Shown: in pieces, positions 55,196 to 63,672 of the stretch
Layout: every line of letters begins with the position of its first letter
Position numbering within the stretch: the first letter of the stretch is position 1
Origin: Actinoplanes teichomyceticus ATCC 31121
Lineage (GTDB): Bacteria > Actinomycetota > Actinomycetes > Mycobacteriales > Micromonosporaceae
Assembly (NCBI RefSeq): GCF_003711105.1
Contig: NZ_CP023865.1
Coordinates: 4,551,001 to 4,615,000 of the forward strand
Length of the DNA: 64,000 bases
Direction of reading: 5' to 3'
The notes under the pieces: generated by a model
Told to the model about the DNA's origin: nothing
The model's input: only the letters and a program-made list of their open reading frames with translations
Databases searched by the model: none
Program-made: the position numbers and the translations under genes

Positions 55196-56356
55196 ATGAC
55201 TCTGTTCAGCGATGAATATCAGGCCGATCCGCACCCGGCGCTGGCCGAACTACGGCACGCCGGGCCGGTGCACCGGGTGGTGTCGGCGGCCGACGTCTCG
55301 TTCTGGCTGGTGACCCGTTGGGCCGAGGCGCGCCAGATCCTGGCCGATCCTTCGCTGTCCAAACGACAGCCGCTCGGCGGGCTGCCGCAAGAGTTGCAGG
55401 CTGTACTGTCGAAGCAGCTGCTCCTGCAGGACCCACCGGACCATACCCGCCTGCGTCGACTGGTCTCGGGGGCGTTCACGCCGCGCCGCATCGCGGATCT
55501 GCGGCCCCGGATCGAGCAGATCACCGATCGCCTGCTGGACGGGCTCACCGGCGCGCTCGAAGTCGATCTCATCGACGCGCTGGCGTTTCCGCTGCCCTTC
55601 GAGGTGATCTGCGAGCTGCTCGGGATCCCGGTCGAGGAGCGCAGATCGTTCCGGGGATGGTCCAACACGATCATCCTCGGTGATCTCGGCAGTACGGACC
55701 TGGCCGAGGCCGTACGCGAGCTGAGTGCGTACCTGCGCGGGTTGTTCGCCCGTAAGCGGGCTCGGCCGACCGACGACCTGCTCGGCGCGCTGCTGGCGGT
55801 TGACGGTGACCGGCTCGACATGGACGAGTTGATCTCCATGTCGGTCCTGCTGCTGGTCGCCGGTCACGAGACGACGGTCAACCTGATCGGTAACGCGGTG
55901 TACCTGCTGGACCGGTGGCCGGAGCAGAAGCGCCGGCTGCTGGATGACCCGGGCCTGGTGCCAGCCGCGATCGAAGAGGTGCTGCGGATGGCCGGCCCGG
56001 CCGCCATGAGCACCTACCGGGTGACGACCCAGCCGATCACGGTAGGAGACACGACGATTCCGGCAGGCGAACAGGTGCTGGTCTCTCTGCTGTCGGTCAA
56101 CCGTGACGGCGATCGGTTCACCGACCCTGACACATTCGAGCCGCTGCGGGCCGACAGTGGTCATCTCTCCTTCGGCCACGGCATCCACTTCTGCCTGGGC
56201 GCCCCACTGGCTCGACTGGAGGGGCAGATCGCGATCGGCCGACTGCTGGCGCGCTATCCGGACATCCGGCTCGCCCGGCCGTGGCAGGAACTGCGCTGGC
56301 GACCCGGCCTGCTGATGCACGGCCTGGCCACCCTGCCGGTGCGCATGCAGCCGTAG
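55196..56356 (+). CDS. Cytochrome P450
   Basis: A 386-aa bacterial class I P450. Visible motifs: AGHETTV (oxygen-activating I-helix), EEVLRM (ExxR), and the haem loop FGHGIHFCLGAPLARLE with Cys333. It lacks a fused reductase and would need external ferredoxin and reductase. ATG 55196 follows TACGGT by 8 nt; an in-frame TTG 9 nt upstream is less likely. It is followed immediately by a decayed LysR gene, so its former regulator may be lost. The substrate is unknown. Confidence 0.95.
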   Translation: MTLFSDEYQADPHPALAELRHAGPVHRVVSAADVSFWLVTRWAEARQILADPSLSKRQPLGGLPQELQAVLSKQLLLQDPPDHTRLRRLVSGAFTPRRIADLRPRIEQITDRLLDGLTGALEVDLIDALAFPLPFEVICELLGIPVEERRSFRGWSNTIILGDLGSTDLAEAVRELSAYLRGLFARKRARPTDDLLGALLAVDGDRLDMDELISMSVLLLVAGHETTVNLIGNAVYLLDRWPEQKRRLLDDPGLVPAAIEEVLRMAGPAAMSTYRVTTQPITVGDTTIPAGEQVLVSLLSVNRDGDRFTDPDTFEPLRADSGHLSFGHGIHFCLGAPLARLEGQIAIGRLLARYPDIRLARPWQELRWRPGLLMHGLATLPVRMQP

Positions 56357-56399
56357 TGCCGGGGGCGGAGACACAGCGGCCCGGCGACCCGGCCGCGCT

Positions 56400-56930
56400 C
56401 CAGCGAGTGTTCACCGTGCTCGCCGACGACGTGGCCATCACGCTCGGGCCCGAGCTGCTGGCTCGGGTGCGCGCCGAGGCGCCCGGGGTGAGCCTGTGTT
56501 TCCTCGGCCAGGACGCCACGTCCGAGGGCGTGGCGCAGCCGCGTGACCGCCGGGCCGACCTGGACATCGGAGTCATCGAGGACGCCCACCGGAGATCGTC
56601 GTCGAGCCCCTGTTCACCGACCGGATGGCCGCGGCAGGAGAGGGGCACCGCTCGGCGCCGACAGCGCCACCCCGGCCGACCGCAAGGCGAATACGACTTT
56701 CCGCCGGATCAAGCAGCGCGCGCCGCCCACAGCCACGGCCTGCCGAGGAGCATCGGATCTGCCGGAGAACGGATGCTCCGGCTCGTCGTTGCTGCCGAGA
56801 TTCGAGGGGGGATGACGACGACGTCCTACGTGAGGCCCAGGCCGACGGCAGGCACGTGACCGAGGCCCTCGACGCGTTGAGGGCGTGGCTGCCCACGGAG
56901 GGACGCCTACGAGCACGGCGGCGTATCCGA
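56400..56930 (+). pseudogene. LysR-type regulator effector-domain remnant
   Basis: The frame starting near 56400 reads RVFTVLADDVAITLGPELLARVRAEAPGVSLCFLG and ADLDIGVIED, the start of a LysR effector-binding domain. Near 56585 the reading continues in another frame as PEIVVEPLFTDRMAAAGEGH, the expected next LysR segment, so a frameshift separates them. There is no helix-turn-helix N-terminus. Downstream sequence decays with no clear end. A broken gene is the best reading. Confidence 0.6.
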
Positions 56931-56936
56931 TGAGGT

Positions 56937-57160
56937 CCGTAGTCCCCGCGATCGCCGCGGACGGTGCGGGCGGCTGGACCGGTCCGTTGTCGCGGCCGGT
57001 CCGTCGCTCGGTACCGGTGGCCCAACGCTTCGCCGTGGTCGCGCTGACCTGGAAGCGCTCGGCGGCCCGGCGCATCGGCCACTTGTCGGGCACGACGCAG
57101 CGGGCCACGCGCAGCCTGCCGAGCTCGGACAGCGGGGCGTGCAGTGCCCGCGCGGCGTGA
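56937..57160 (-). pseudogene. IS481-type transposase N-terminal remnant
   Basis: On the minus strand one frame reads PLSELGRLRVARCVV, PDKWPMRRAAERFQVSATTAKRWATG, the typical helix-turn-helix start of IS481/integrase-core transposases. The expected continuation (TTDRSSRPHRPRRS) is in a different frame, so a frameshift is present. The DDE catalytic core is absent and no terminal inverted repeats were found. It marks past transposition between the LysR remnant and the threonine-synthase-like gene. Confidence 0.65.
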
Positions 57161-57274
57161 GCAGTCCGGGGCTGTCGCGCAGGTCGATGCCGTCGGCTGC
57201 GGCGGCGGCGCTCGTGCCCGGCCGGTCTTGCGTCATGCTGGCGCTCTCCTCGGTGTGCGGTCGTCGGCGTGCGG

Positions 57275-58417
57275 TCAGGACGGCGAGCCGGCGAACAAGG
57301 CCGCCATCTTGTCGGCGGACTTCAGCCCCGAGCCGGTCAGTACGACGACGGTCGTCTGGCCACCGGTGATGGTGCCGTCGGCGATGAAGCGGTCGAGCGC
57401 GGCGACCGCCACCGCGCAGGTCGGCTCGGCATACAGGCCCCGGGCCGCGATGGCACGGACCGCGTCGTGGATCTGCTGCTCCGGCACAGCGACGGCCGCA
57501 CCGCCGCAGCGACGCAGCGCCTCGACGGCCTCCGGCAACCGCACCGGGGTGGCGATGGAGGCCCCCTCAGCGATGGTCGCGACGCGCGGGCCGCGGCTGG
57601 CGGGGTCGATGCCGTTGAAAACGTCCGCGATTGTCGCCCAGTGTTCCGGCTGACCGACGAGCAGCCGCGGGAGGCGGTCGATCTGCCCGGCCCTGAGCAG
57701 CTCGGAGAAGGCGATGTCGCAGCCGATGATCTGACTGCCGGCACCGGCGACGAGGACCACGTTGTCCGGCGCGGTGAAGCCCAGTCCTTCCCAGATCTCG
57801 TAGGCGATCGTCTTGGTGCCCTGGACGAACATCGGGTGCCAGTTGTGGCTGGCGTACGGGATCTGCTCGGACTGCCGGACGGCCTCGGCTCCGACCTCGT
57901 CCCGGGTGCCTTCGACGAGCTCGATCTCGGCCCCGAAGGCCCGTGCCTGCAGGATCTTCGGAGCGCTCGTGGCCGCCGGGACGATGATCTTAGCGCGGAT
58001 CCCGGCCGCCGCGGCGTAGGCGGCCACCGCGGCGCCGCCGTTGCCCGAGCTGTCCTCGAGCACGCGGTCCGCGCCCTGCGAGCGCAGGTGCGACACCATG
58101 ATCGAGACGCCGCGGTCCTTGAAGCTGGATGTCGGGTTGAGCCACTCGAGCTTGACGTGGACCCGGTGCTCGCCCCAGCTGAGCGGGACCATCGGCGTGA
58201 GTCCCTCTCCGAGCGACACCCGGTGCCCAGGATCGACGGGGAGCACCGCCTGGTACCGCCACAGCGAGCGCTCCGTCTGCACGATCCGGTCCGGGGTGAG
58301 GCCGGGCAGCGGGGACAGGGCCAGAGGACCCTCGTCGTCACCCCGCCAGCGACGGTCGCTGAGCGGGTAGCTGCGCCCACTCCTGTCCACCAGCACGGGT
58401 GCAACCTCTGCCTGCAT
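57275..58417 (-). CDS. Threonine synthase-like PLP-dependent enzyme
   Basis: A 380-aa fold-type II PLP enzyme. LGEGLTPMVPL, WLNPTSSFKDRGVSIM (PLP-binding Lys), EDSSGNGGAAVAAYAA (phosphate-binding Asn loop) and VVLTGSGLKSADK match threonine synthases. It lacks the CxxC element some members have at the N-terminus. It might be a dedicated biosynthetic paralogue instead of the housekeeping ThrC, as no hom or thrB gene is nearby. GGGGAAGGG precedes ATG 58417. The location among remnants suggests acquisition. Confidence 0.82.
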   Translation of the reverse strand: MQAEVAPVLVDRSGRSYPLSDRRWRGDDEGPLALSPLPGLTPDRIVQTERSLWRYQAVLPVDPGHRVSLGEGLTPMVPLSWGEHRVHVKLEWLNPTSSFKDRGVSIMVSHLRSQGADRVLEDSSGNGGAAVAAYAAAAGIRAKIIVPAATSAPKILQARAFGAEIELVEGTRDEVGAEAVRQSEQIPYASHNWHPMFVQGTKTIAYEIWEGLGFTAPDNVVLVAGAGSQIIGCDIAFSELLRAGQIDRLPRLLVGQPEHWATIADVFNGIDPASRGPRVATIAEGASIATPVRLPEAVEALRRCGGAAVAVPEQQIHDAVRAIAARGLYAEPTCAVAVAALDRFIADGTITGGQTTVVVLTGSGLKSADKMAALFAGSPS

Positions 58418-58708
58418 GACCCTTCCCCTTTCTCGAACACGGCGCGCCGGCTCGCGTCAGCGCAGGTCCGCACGCCACTTCCCATCGGTCTGCAGACCGG
58501 CCGGAGCCGGCGGCGTCATGGCGCTCAGGCCACCAGCTGTCGGCGTACGGGTTCCAGTACAGAGGCGGGTACACCAGCTGTGCAGAGGTTCGGGGACGCC
58601 GGGCGGTCGGGACGCCGCACGCCGGTGAGCCCGGCACCCTACGTCCACCGCTCACGATGAGTAATCGGTGGTCCAGGACGCCGCCCGATTCGCGGCAGAA
58701 GAGGATGC
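58418..58708. other. Intergenic, nothing recognised
   Basis: A 291-bp gap upstream of the threonine-synthase-like gene. No gene, repeat or clear promoter was identified; base composition starts to fall here toward the lower-G+C segment that follows. Confidence 0.4.
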
Positions 58709-59152
58709 TTACCTGTTGAGTCGTCCCCCACCCTCCTGTTCCATCAGCCGCCGTTCGAACCAATAGTCCGAGGTGCTGTGGGGGTCGGGCAGAGTCCGAG
58801 CGGCATACCAGCGGTCGATCCGGGCGAGGGGCGTTCGCAACAATGCCCTCTCGCGGCGGGGAAGGTCTGCCATGAGTTCCGCTAGTAGCCACCGCGCGCC
58901 GATGGGATCGCAGTACGGACAGGAACAGACTGGCACCGGAAGACACAAGGGGTACCCAGGCTCGCGAGTGACGCGACTCCACGCCTCAAGGAGTTCGGCG
59001 CTACGACCAGGACACCAGCCCTGAGACTGTTCAGCGGTAGCAAGCCGACGTGTTGCCGCCTCCGACAGGCCCGGAATCCTCGCGGGCGGACGAGAGGTGG
59101 CGAGCGGGGGATCCACCAGCTTCCTGAGCTGGTTGGGACGCTTACGCGGCAC
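58709..59152 (-). CDS. Orphan hypothetical protein with CxCPYCDPIG motif
   Basis: A 147-aa soluble, Arg-rich protein. A cysteine cluster (VCSCPYCDPIGARWLLAELMADL) lies near residue 75, followed by PRRERALLRTPLARIDRWYAARTLPDP. The cysteines could bind metal, but a standard zinc finger is not evident. GTG 59152 with AAAGG upstream is the likely start. Codon use is less extreme in third-position G/C than in the core genes, suggesting transfer. Function not recognised. Confidence 0.55.
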   Translation of the reverse strand: MPRKRPNQLRKLVDPPLATSRPPARIPGLSEAATRRLATAEQSQGWCPGRSAELLEAWSRVTREPGYPLCLPVPVCSCPYCDPIGARWLLAELMADLPRRERALLRTPLARIDRWYAARTLPDPHSTSDYWFERRLMEQEGGGRLNR

Positions 59153-59308
59153 GAGCCTTTCGGATCATGTTCATGTGGCCATCGTTCCGGCGTACGGGTT
59201 CCCGCGCAAGACATAGAAACCACTGTCACAGCAAGACTGCGGAACGTCGGCCACATCACCGACGGCTTGAGCATGCTGATCTCCACGCCATCCACTCATC
59301 GGCTCAGT

Positions 59309-60040
59309 TCAAGGCAACAACTTGCGCAGTAAACGGCCCAAGTACGTCGTCCGGGTTGGCGATATATGGCGATTCGGAACACGCTCGGCGGTATCCGGGA
59401 ACATCTCCAAAGCGGTTATCGCTGCCATCGTCGGGTCTCGGTGCGGGACTCCGATATACCACCAACGACCCCAGCGCTCGAAGACGAACTCCCATCGATG
59501 TTCCGTGATGGAGCTGCGAAGTTCGACGACTGGTTCGGACAACTTCGCGCCGCAGGCATGCAGCGTCGAGTTCAGATGGGCCGCATAGTATGCGACGACG
59601 CGCGCCTCGTCGAGGCTCAGCGGCTCAGGCGGCGCGCCGGCGATTTGGCGTCTCCTGTAGGAGATCGCAGCGGCCTTGATCGCGTCCCAGGCCGCGTTTC
59701 CCAACACGCCTGACGCAAGAATGTTCGCAAGCCATTGGCCATAGGTAATAAGATCGACCGCAGATCCTCGAGCCTTGACACGCACCATGTCTTGCGGGCG
59801 ATCCGGTGATGTTCTGGCTACAGATATCTCGGCAGCGATCTCGTCGTTGTACACAATAGGCGGGTCCGAGTGCAGCGTCTCGGACGCGTCGTGCCGCCTA
59901 TCCCCGGCCGACGGTGCGCCAAGCAGATCCTGCACGAATCCTGCCATGAATGCTTCATAGGTTCGCGCATGTTCCATGCACCTATCGAGCTGAGCCTCGG
60001 TCGATTCGTTCAGCGGAGACAGCGGGCCAGCATGATCCAT
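59309..60040 (-). CDS. Orphan hypothetical protein, lower G+C
   Basis: A 243-aa soluble protein. The N-terminal half is polar; WLANILASGVLGNAAWDAIKAAAISYRRRQ suggests a membrane-active or helical segment near residues 103-130; the C-terminal half contains VFERWGRWWYIGVPHRD. The layout (short helical pore-like stretch, then a small domain) is reminiscent of bacterial effector-associated proteins, but no family is assigned. Its codons contain many A/T third positions, unlike neighbours, consistent with horizontal transfer. Confidence 0.6.
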   Translation of the reverse strand: MDHAGPLSPLNESTEAQLDRCMEHARTYEAFMAGFVQDLLGAPSAGDRRHDASETLHSDPPIVYNDEIAAEISVARTSPDRPQDMVRVKARGSAVDLITYGQWLANILASGVLGNAAWDAIKAAAISYRRRQIAGAPPEPLSLDEARVVAYYAAHLNSTLHACGAKLSEPVVELRSSITEHRWEFVFERWGRWWYIGVPHRDPTMAAITALEMFPDTAERVPNRHISPTRTTYLGRLLRKLLP

Positions 60041-60407
60041 GGAAACAAATGCTATAGCTTGGTGGCAACCGCGAAACCTGGCGTCACCCGCTCAGTCCCG
60101 ATTCCGCGCCTCGCGACTCCGCCTAATTGGGGGGAGTCATGCGAATCGCAGATTAGAGTGATATGTCGGCTTGCGTGGAATATCCTCTTCCGCCGCAGAG
60201 AACGCGCGCTGGTCCCGTCGCTGCCAGCGCCCAGGCCGGCACACACCGCAGTCATCCTTGATGACGCGGCGCCCTCGTCTACGGCAACGTCGGGGTGGAG
60301 CGGGAGGTTGGACGGCAAGGTCAGTGGCTGTCTCGCAACCTGTTTCCGCAGCCGGCCGGTAACGGTTCGGCCTGGTCGGCGGGCTGGAATTACGGTGGCT
60401 GACCAGA
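60041..60407. other. Intergenic, 367 bp, inverted repeat only
   Basis: No gene supported. GACTCC (60116-60121) and GGAGTC (60134-60139) form a 6-bp inverted repeat upstream of the 60040 start and could be a regulatory site or chance. Confidence 0.35.
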
Positions 60408-61133
60408 TCACTGCGTCACGGGCAGGCACTCGGCGAGAAGGCCGACGACGTCGCGCCAGGCCCGCTGCGCGTGCCGTGGGTGGTAGCCGACGCCCGGGAG
60501 CACGGGCTGGTCGACCGGCGGGTGATGGAAGGCGTGCAAGGCGCCGCCGTAGACAACGAGGCGCCAGTCGACGCCCGCGGCCTGCATCTCGGCGGTGAAC
60601 GCCTCCCGTTGCGCGGGCGGCATGATCGGGTCTTCCGACCCGACCCCGGCCCACACCGGGCAGCGGATGCGCGCCGCCTCGCCCGGTCGGCCCGTGGTCA
60701 GTGCGTTGACTGTCCCGATCGCGCGCAGGTCGACGCCGTCGCGCCCGAGTTCCAGCCCGATGGCGCCTCCGGTGCCGTAGCCGACGGCGGCGATCCGGTC
60801 GGGGTCGGTCCGCGGTTCGGCACGCAACACGTCGAGCGCCGCGTGGCCGATGCCCCGCATCCGGTCGGGGTCGGCGAGCAGCGGCAGGCAACGGGCCAGC
60901 ATCTCGTCGGGGTCGCCCAGATAGCGCCCGCCGTGGATGTCGAAGGCCAGCGCTACGTATCCCAGTTCGGCGAGAGCATCGGCCCGGCGGCGCTCGACGC
61001 TGCCAAGCCCCGGGCCCTCCGGTCCGAGCAGCACCGCGGGCCGGCGGTCGACGCCGGCCGGGATCGCGAGGTGCCCGATCATCGTCAGGCCGTCGGCCGG
61101 GTACTCGACCGTGCGCCTGCTAATCGCCGTCAT
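60408..61133 (-). CDS. Dienelactone-hydrolase-fold protein lacking the nucleophile
   Basis: A 241-aa alpha/beta-hydrolase. PAVLLGPEGPGLGSVERRRADALAELGYVALAFDIHGG and the C-terminal ALHAFHHP (catalytic His) match the DLH family, with an acid in GVGSEDPIMPP. The nucleophile elbow, normally GxCxGG, reads GYGTGG near residue 118, so the catalytic Cys is replaced by Gly. It may be inactive or use other chemistry. ATG 61133 is chosen; an in-frame extension of 17 residues is less conserved. Confidence 0.8.
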   Translation of the reverse strand: MTAISRRTVEYPADGLTMIGHLAIPAGVDRRPAVLLGPEGPGLGSVERRRADALAELGYVALAFDIHGGRYLGDPDEMLARCLPLLADPDRMRGIGHAALDVLRAEPRTDPDRIAAVGYGTGGAIGLELGRDGVDLRAIGTVNALTTGRPGEAARIRCPVWAGVGSEDPIMPPAQREAFTAEMQAAGVDWRLVVYGGALHAFHHPPVDQPVLPGVGYHPRHAQRAWRDVVGLLAECLPVTQ

Positions 61134-61815
61134 GAGACCGGACTGTAGTGATCGTCGAGCCCGGCCGGGCCGGTGTTCTCCCACCGGCAGAACAGCGCGG
61201 GTGTGCCTTGCAGATGCGGCGATGGCTCACCAGACCCGTCACCAACCCCGTTCCCGTCAGCGTGGTCCTTCCTCCTTCAGCGATGACGGGCCGGCTGTCA
61301 GGGGCCGTGCCCCGTTCGACGTGCCGGAAGAGGAGGTCGCCGTTTCCCGGCGGCACCGGGCATGGTCGGGCCCGTCGAAGCCCGGCAGCCCGGCGGCGAG
61401 GGCCGCTTTGCGGCAAGCGCGCTCCGGTACCGGACGCAGGTCGCGCCCCGGCCGTGATGGACGTCGTGGTCGGCGCGGGTGAGCAGCCGCTCGACGGCCG
61501 GGTCGTTGATCGCGCCGGTGTTCGCTTCGCCGGCGTACGGCGGGGTCACTTCGGTGGCCAGAGGGCCGTACTGCAGCGCTGCGGCGACCAGGCCGCGGGC
61601 GGCGCCCGATGAAGTACGCCAGCGTGCGACGGAACCGGCGGGCGTGCAGCCGCCCGGCCGGGTCGGCGGGGATCGGTGCCGTGCCGTCCCGCGGGGCGAA
61701 GGTTGATCGACCCGGGTGACAAGGGCGGTGACGTCTCGGCGATGTGGTGCCCGGTGCGCGCGTACGCCGCGGCGGTGCGCGCCGGTTGTGCTCGCCGTAC
61801 CGCGGACCCGGCGAT
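61134..61815. other. Gene-poor stretch with possible coding remnants
   Basis: About 680 bp without a convincing gene. On the minus strand one frame contains PPYAGEANTGAINDPAVERLLTRADHD, vaguely like the end of an ABC-transporter substrate-binding protein, but the sequence decays on both sides. Treated as degraded DNA. Confidence 0.4.
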
Positions 61816-62328
61816 TCACACCTGATACCACGTCCAGTAATCCGGTTCGGACACGCAGGTGTCCATGAACAATCCGACGCCGTTGGTGCCGCCGCTCGGG
61901 GTGAAGCAGTTGGTGAACGCGGGCAGATAACGTGGTTGGATCGTGTAGTAGTCGCGGCCGCCGCTGCTCGTCATCAGATGCATGGCCCAATGGGTGGCCC
62001 AGTTGCCGTCACACGGCAGGTTGTAGATCGGCGAAAATCCCGCGGTGCCGTTGCTTCCCAGGCAGAGCCCCGTCTTCACGTTCCGCATCCGCCAGTAGCC
62101 CTCGATGGGCTCGAAGTAGAAGTACTGGTTGGTGGCCCGCACGCAACTCCAGATGTAGGCCTGTCCACCCGCCCCGCTGTTGCCGTCGGCACACCTACCC
62201 GCGTAGTAGTAGTTCTCGATCCGCCAACGCACGGCCGCCTGTGCCGCCTGCGGAGGCTGCACAAGAACAGCGATCGTCGCGATGACCGTCATTGCCGCCC
62301 ACTTGCGCAGCTTCGACCATGAATTCAT
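61816..62328 (-). CDS. Secreted small lectin-like (ricin-type) protein
   Basis: A 170-aa protein. Residues 1-32 are a Sec signal peptide (RKWAAMTVIATIAVLV..AAQA). The mature part is aromatic- and Cys-rich with beta-trefoil-like repeats: YYYAGRCADGNSGAGGQAYIWSC, NVKTGLCLGSNGTAGFSPIYNLPC and TNCFTPSGGTNGVGLFMDTC, each like a ricin-B QxW-type lobe with a Cys pair. It probably binds sugar outside the cell. ATG 62328 is chosen over GTG 62337. Confidence 0.7.
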   Translation of the reverse strand: MNSWSKLRKWAAMTVIATIAVLVQPPQAAQAAVRWRIENYYYAGRCADGNSGAGGQAYIWSCVRATNQYFYFEPIEGYWRMRNVKTGLCLGSNGTAGFSPIYNLPCDGNWATHWAMHLMTSSGGRDYYTIQPRYLPAFTNCFTPSGGTNGVGLFMDTCVSEPDYWTWYQV

Positions 62329-62532
62329 TCTTGTCACCCCGCTCAGCGGTCATCATCACTTCGCAAGGGAAAGTATCAGGGCACGATATCGGCCATCATG
62401 GATCTGTCGTTGATTCGCCTGTTGCGAGGTCGATTTTCTCGCCGGGCACCTGGCGCGGGAGAGGTCCGGTAGCGGCATCGGCGCGTCGTGAGCCGGGGTT
62501 CAGGCCCCCGCGATCCCGGGTCCGGCGCCGGC
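62329..62532. other. Intergenic, nothing recognised
   Basis: About 200 bp between two minus-strand genes, containing the upstream region of the lectin-like gene. No gene or strong regulatory motif was found. Confidence 0.4.
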
Positions 62533-63474
62533 TCAGGCGGACGCCAGGGCGCGGCGGGCGTCCTCGTACTCGGCCCGGAGCCGGGCGATCAGCTCGGCGG
62601 CCGGGCGGACCGCGTCGATCACGCCGATGCCCTGCCCGGCGCCCCAGATGTCGCGCCACGCCTTGGTGTCCGTGGCGGCGCCGAAGTTCATCGCGGACGG
62701 GTCGGAGACCGGCAGATCGTCCGGGTCGAGCCCGGCGGCCTCGATGCTGCCGCGCAGGTAATTGCCGTGCACGCCGGTGAACAGGTTGCTGTAGACGATG
62801 TCCTTCGCGCTGCTCTCCACGATCATCCGCTGGTAGGCGGGGGCGACGGTGGCTTCGGCCGCGGCGAGGAAGGCGCTTCCCACGTACGCCAGATCGGCGC
62901 CCGCCGCCTGCGCCGCGAGGACGGCGCGGCCGTGCGCGATGGCCCCGGAGAGCACGAGCGGCCCGTCGAACCACGCGCGGATCTCCTGCAGCAGCGCGAA
63001 CGGCGACTGCGTCCCGGCGTGCCCACCGGCCCCGGCGGCGACCGCGATGATCCCGTCGGCGCCCTTCTCGATCGCCTTGCGGGCGAACTCGTTGCTGATC
63101 ACGTCGTGCAGGACGATCCCGCCGTACGAGTGCACGGCGTCGTTGATCTCCGGCCGCGCGCCGAGCGAGGTGATCACGATCGGCACCCGGTGCTCCATGA
63201 TCACGGCCATGTCCTGCTCGAGGCGCTTGTTGGAGCGGTGCACGATCTGGTTGACCGCGAACGGGGCCGCGCCGGGGCAGGCCGCGGTCTCCGCCTCGAT
63301 GCGCTCCAACCACTCGCCGAGCAGCCCGGCCGGGCGGGCGTTGAGCGCGGGGAACGAGCCGACGACGCCGGCCCGGCACTGGGCGATGACCAGGTCGGGT
63401 CCCGAGCACAGGAACATCGGGGACGCGATCACCGGGATCGACAGCGTGCCGTCGAGCAGAGCGGGCAGGGCCAT
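62533..63474 (-). CDS. Nitronate monooxygenase (2-nitropropane dioxygenase family)
   Basis: A 313-aa FMN-dependent TIM-barrel enzyme. IPVIASPMFLCSGPDLVIAQCRAGVVGSFPALNARP is the N-terminal FMN region; VAAGAGGHAGTQSPFALLQEI contains the catalytic histidine segment (GGHxG), and GADLAYVGSAFLAAAEA the phosphate-binding turn. Members oxidise alkyl nitronates; some act on other substrates. GAGGAAGG supports ATG 63474. A perfect palindrome overlaps its promoter. Confidence 0.9.
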   Translation of the reverse strand: MALPALLDGTLSIPVIASPMFLCSGPDLVIAQCRAGVVGSFPALNARPAGLLGEWLERIEAETAACPGAAPFAVNQIVHRSNKRLEQDMAVIMEHRVPIVITSLGARPEINDAVHSYGGIVLHDVISNEFARKAIEKGADGIIAVAAGAGGHAGTQSPFALLQEIRAWFDGPLVLSGAIAHGRAVLAAQAAGADLAYVGSAFLAAAEATVAPAYQRMIVESSAKDIVYSNLFTGVHGNYLRGSIEAAGLDPDDLPVSDPSAMNFGAATDTKAWRDIWGAGQGIGVIDAVRPAAELIARLRAEYEDARRALASA

Positions 63475-63503
63475 GGCGGGTCCTTCCTCGTCGAAGTGCG
63501 CCG

Positions 63504-63533
63504 ATGCTATGCCGACGCCGCTCCGATATGCAA
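63504..63533 (-). promoter_or_regulatory. Promoter of the nitronate monooxygenase gene
   Basis: On the minus strand TTGCAT (plus 63528-63533), an 18-bp spacer and TAGCAT (plus 63504-63509) lie upstream of the ribosome site. Confidence 0.45.
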
Positions 63534-63542
63534 CTAGTTGCA
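63529..63542. promoter_or_regulatory. 14-bp perfect palindrome, MarR-type operator candidate
   Basis: TGCAACTAGTTGCA overlaps the -35 box of the nitronate monooxygenase promoter. Such short uninterrupted palindromes are typical of MarR-family operators; no MarR gene is in the window. Confidence 0.6.
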
Positions 63543-63596
63543 GGGTCGGGCGTTTGCAAGTCGGCATCAGCTTCCTGAAGAGCCCCTAATGAATCG

Positions 63597-63607
63597 TTGA
63601 CTGTCAA
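63597..63607. promoter_or_regulatory. Palindrome TTGACTGTCAA upstream of the subtilase gene
   Basis: A perfect 11-bp palindrome (TTGAC-T-GTCAA) 66 bp before the subtilase start; its left half also reads as a -35 hexamer (TTGACT). No well-spaced -10 was confirmed, so the promoter reading is tentative. Confidence 0.4.
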
Positions 63608-63672
63608 TCAAACATTGGTTCCTAGCCTCATCTGCAGGCGCCCATCGGGACGCCGCAGACCAGGAGGAACCC

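Noticed and set aside
56937..57160. Complete insertion sequence
   Set aside because: Only a frameshifted N-terminal fragment is present; no DDE core and no inverted repeats.
61298..61990. A minus-strand gene resembling an ABC substrate-binding protein
   Set aside because: Only one short segment (NDPAVERLLTRAD) is suggestive; flanks are low-complexity and there is no signal peptide or start.
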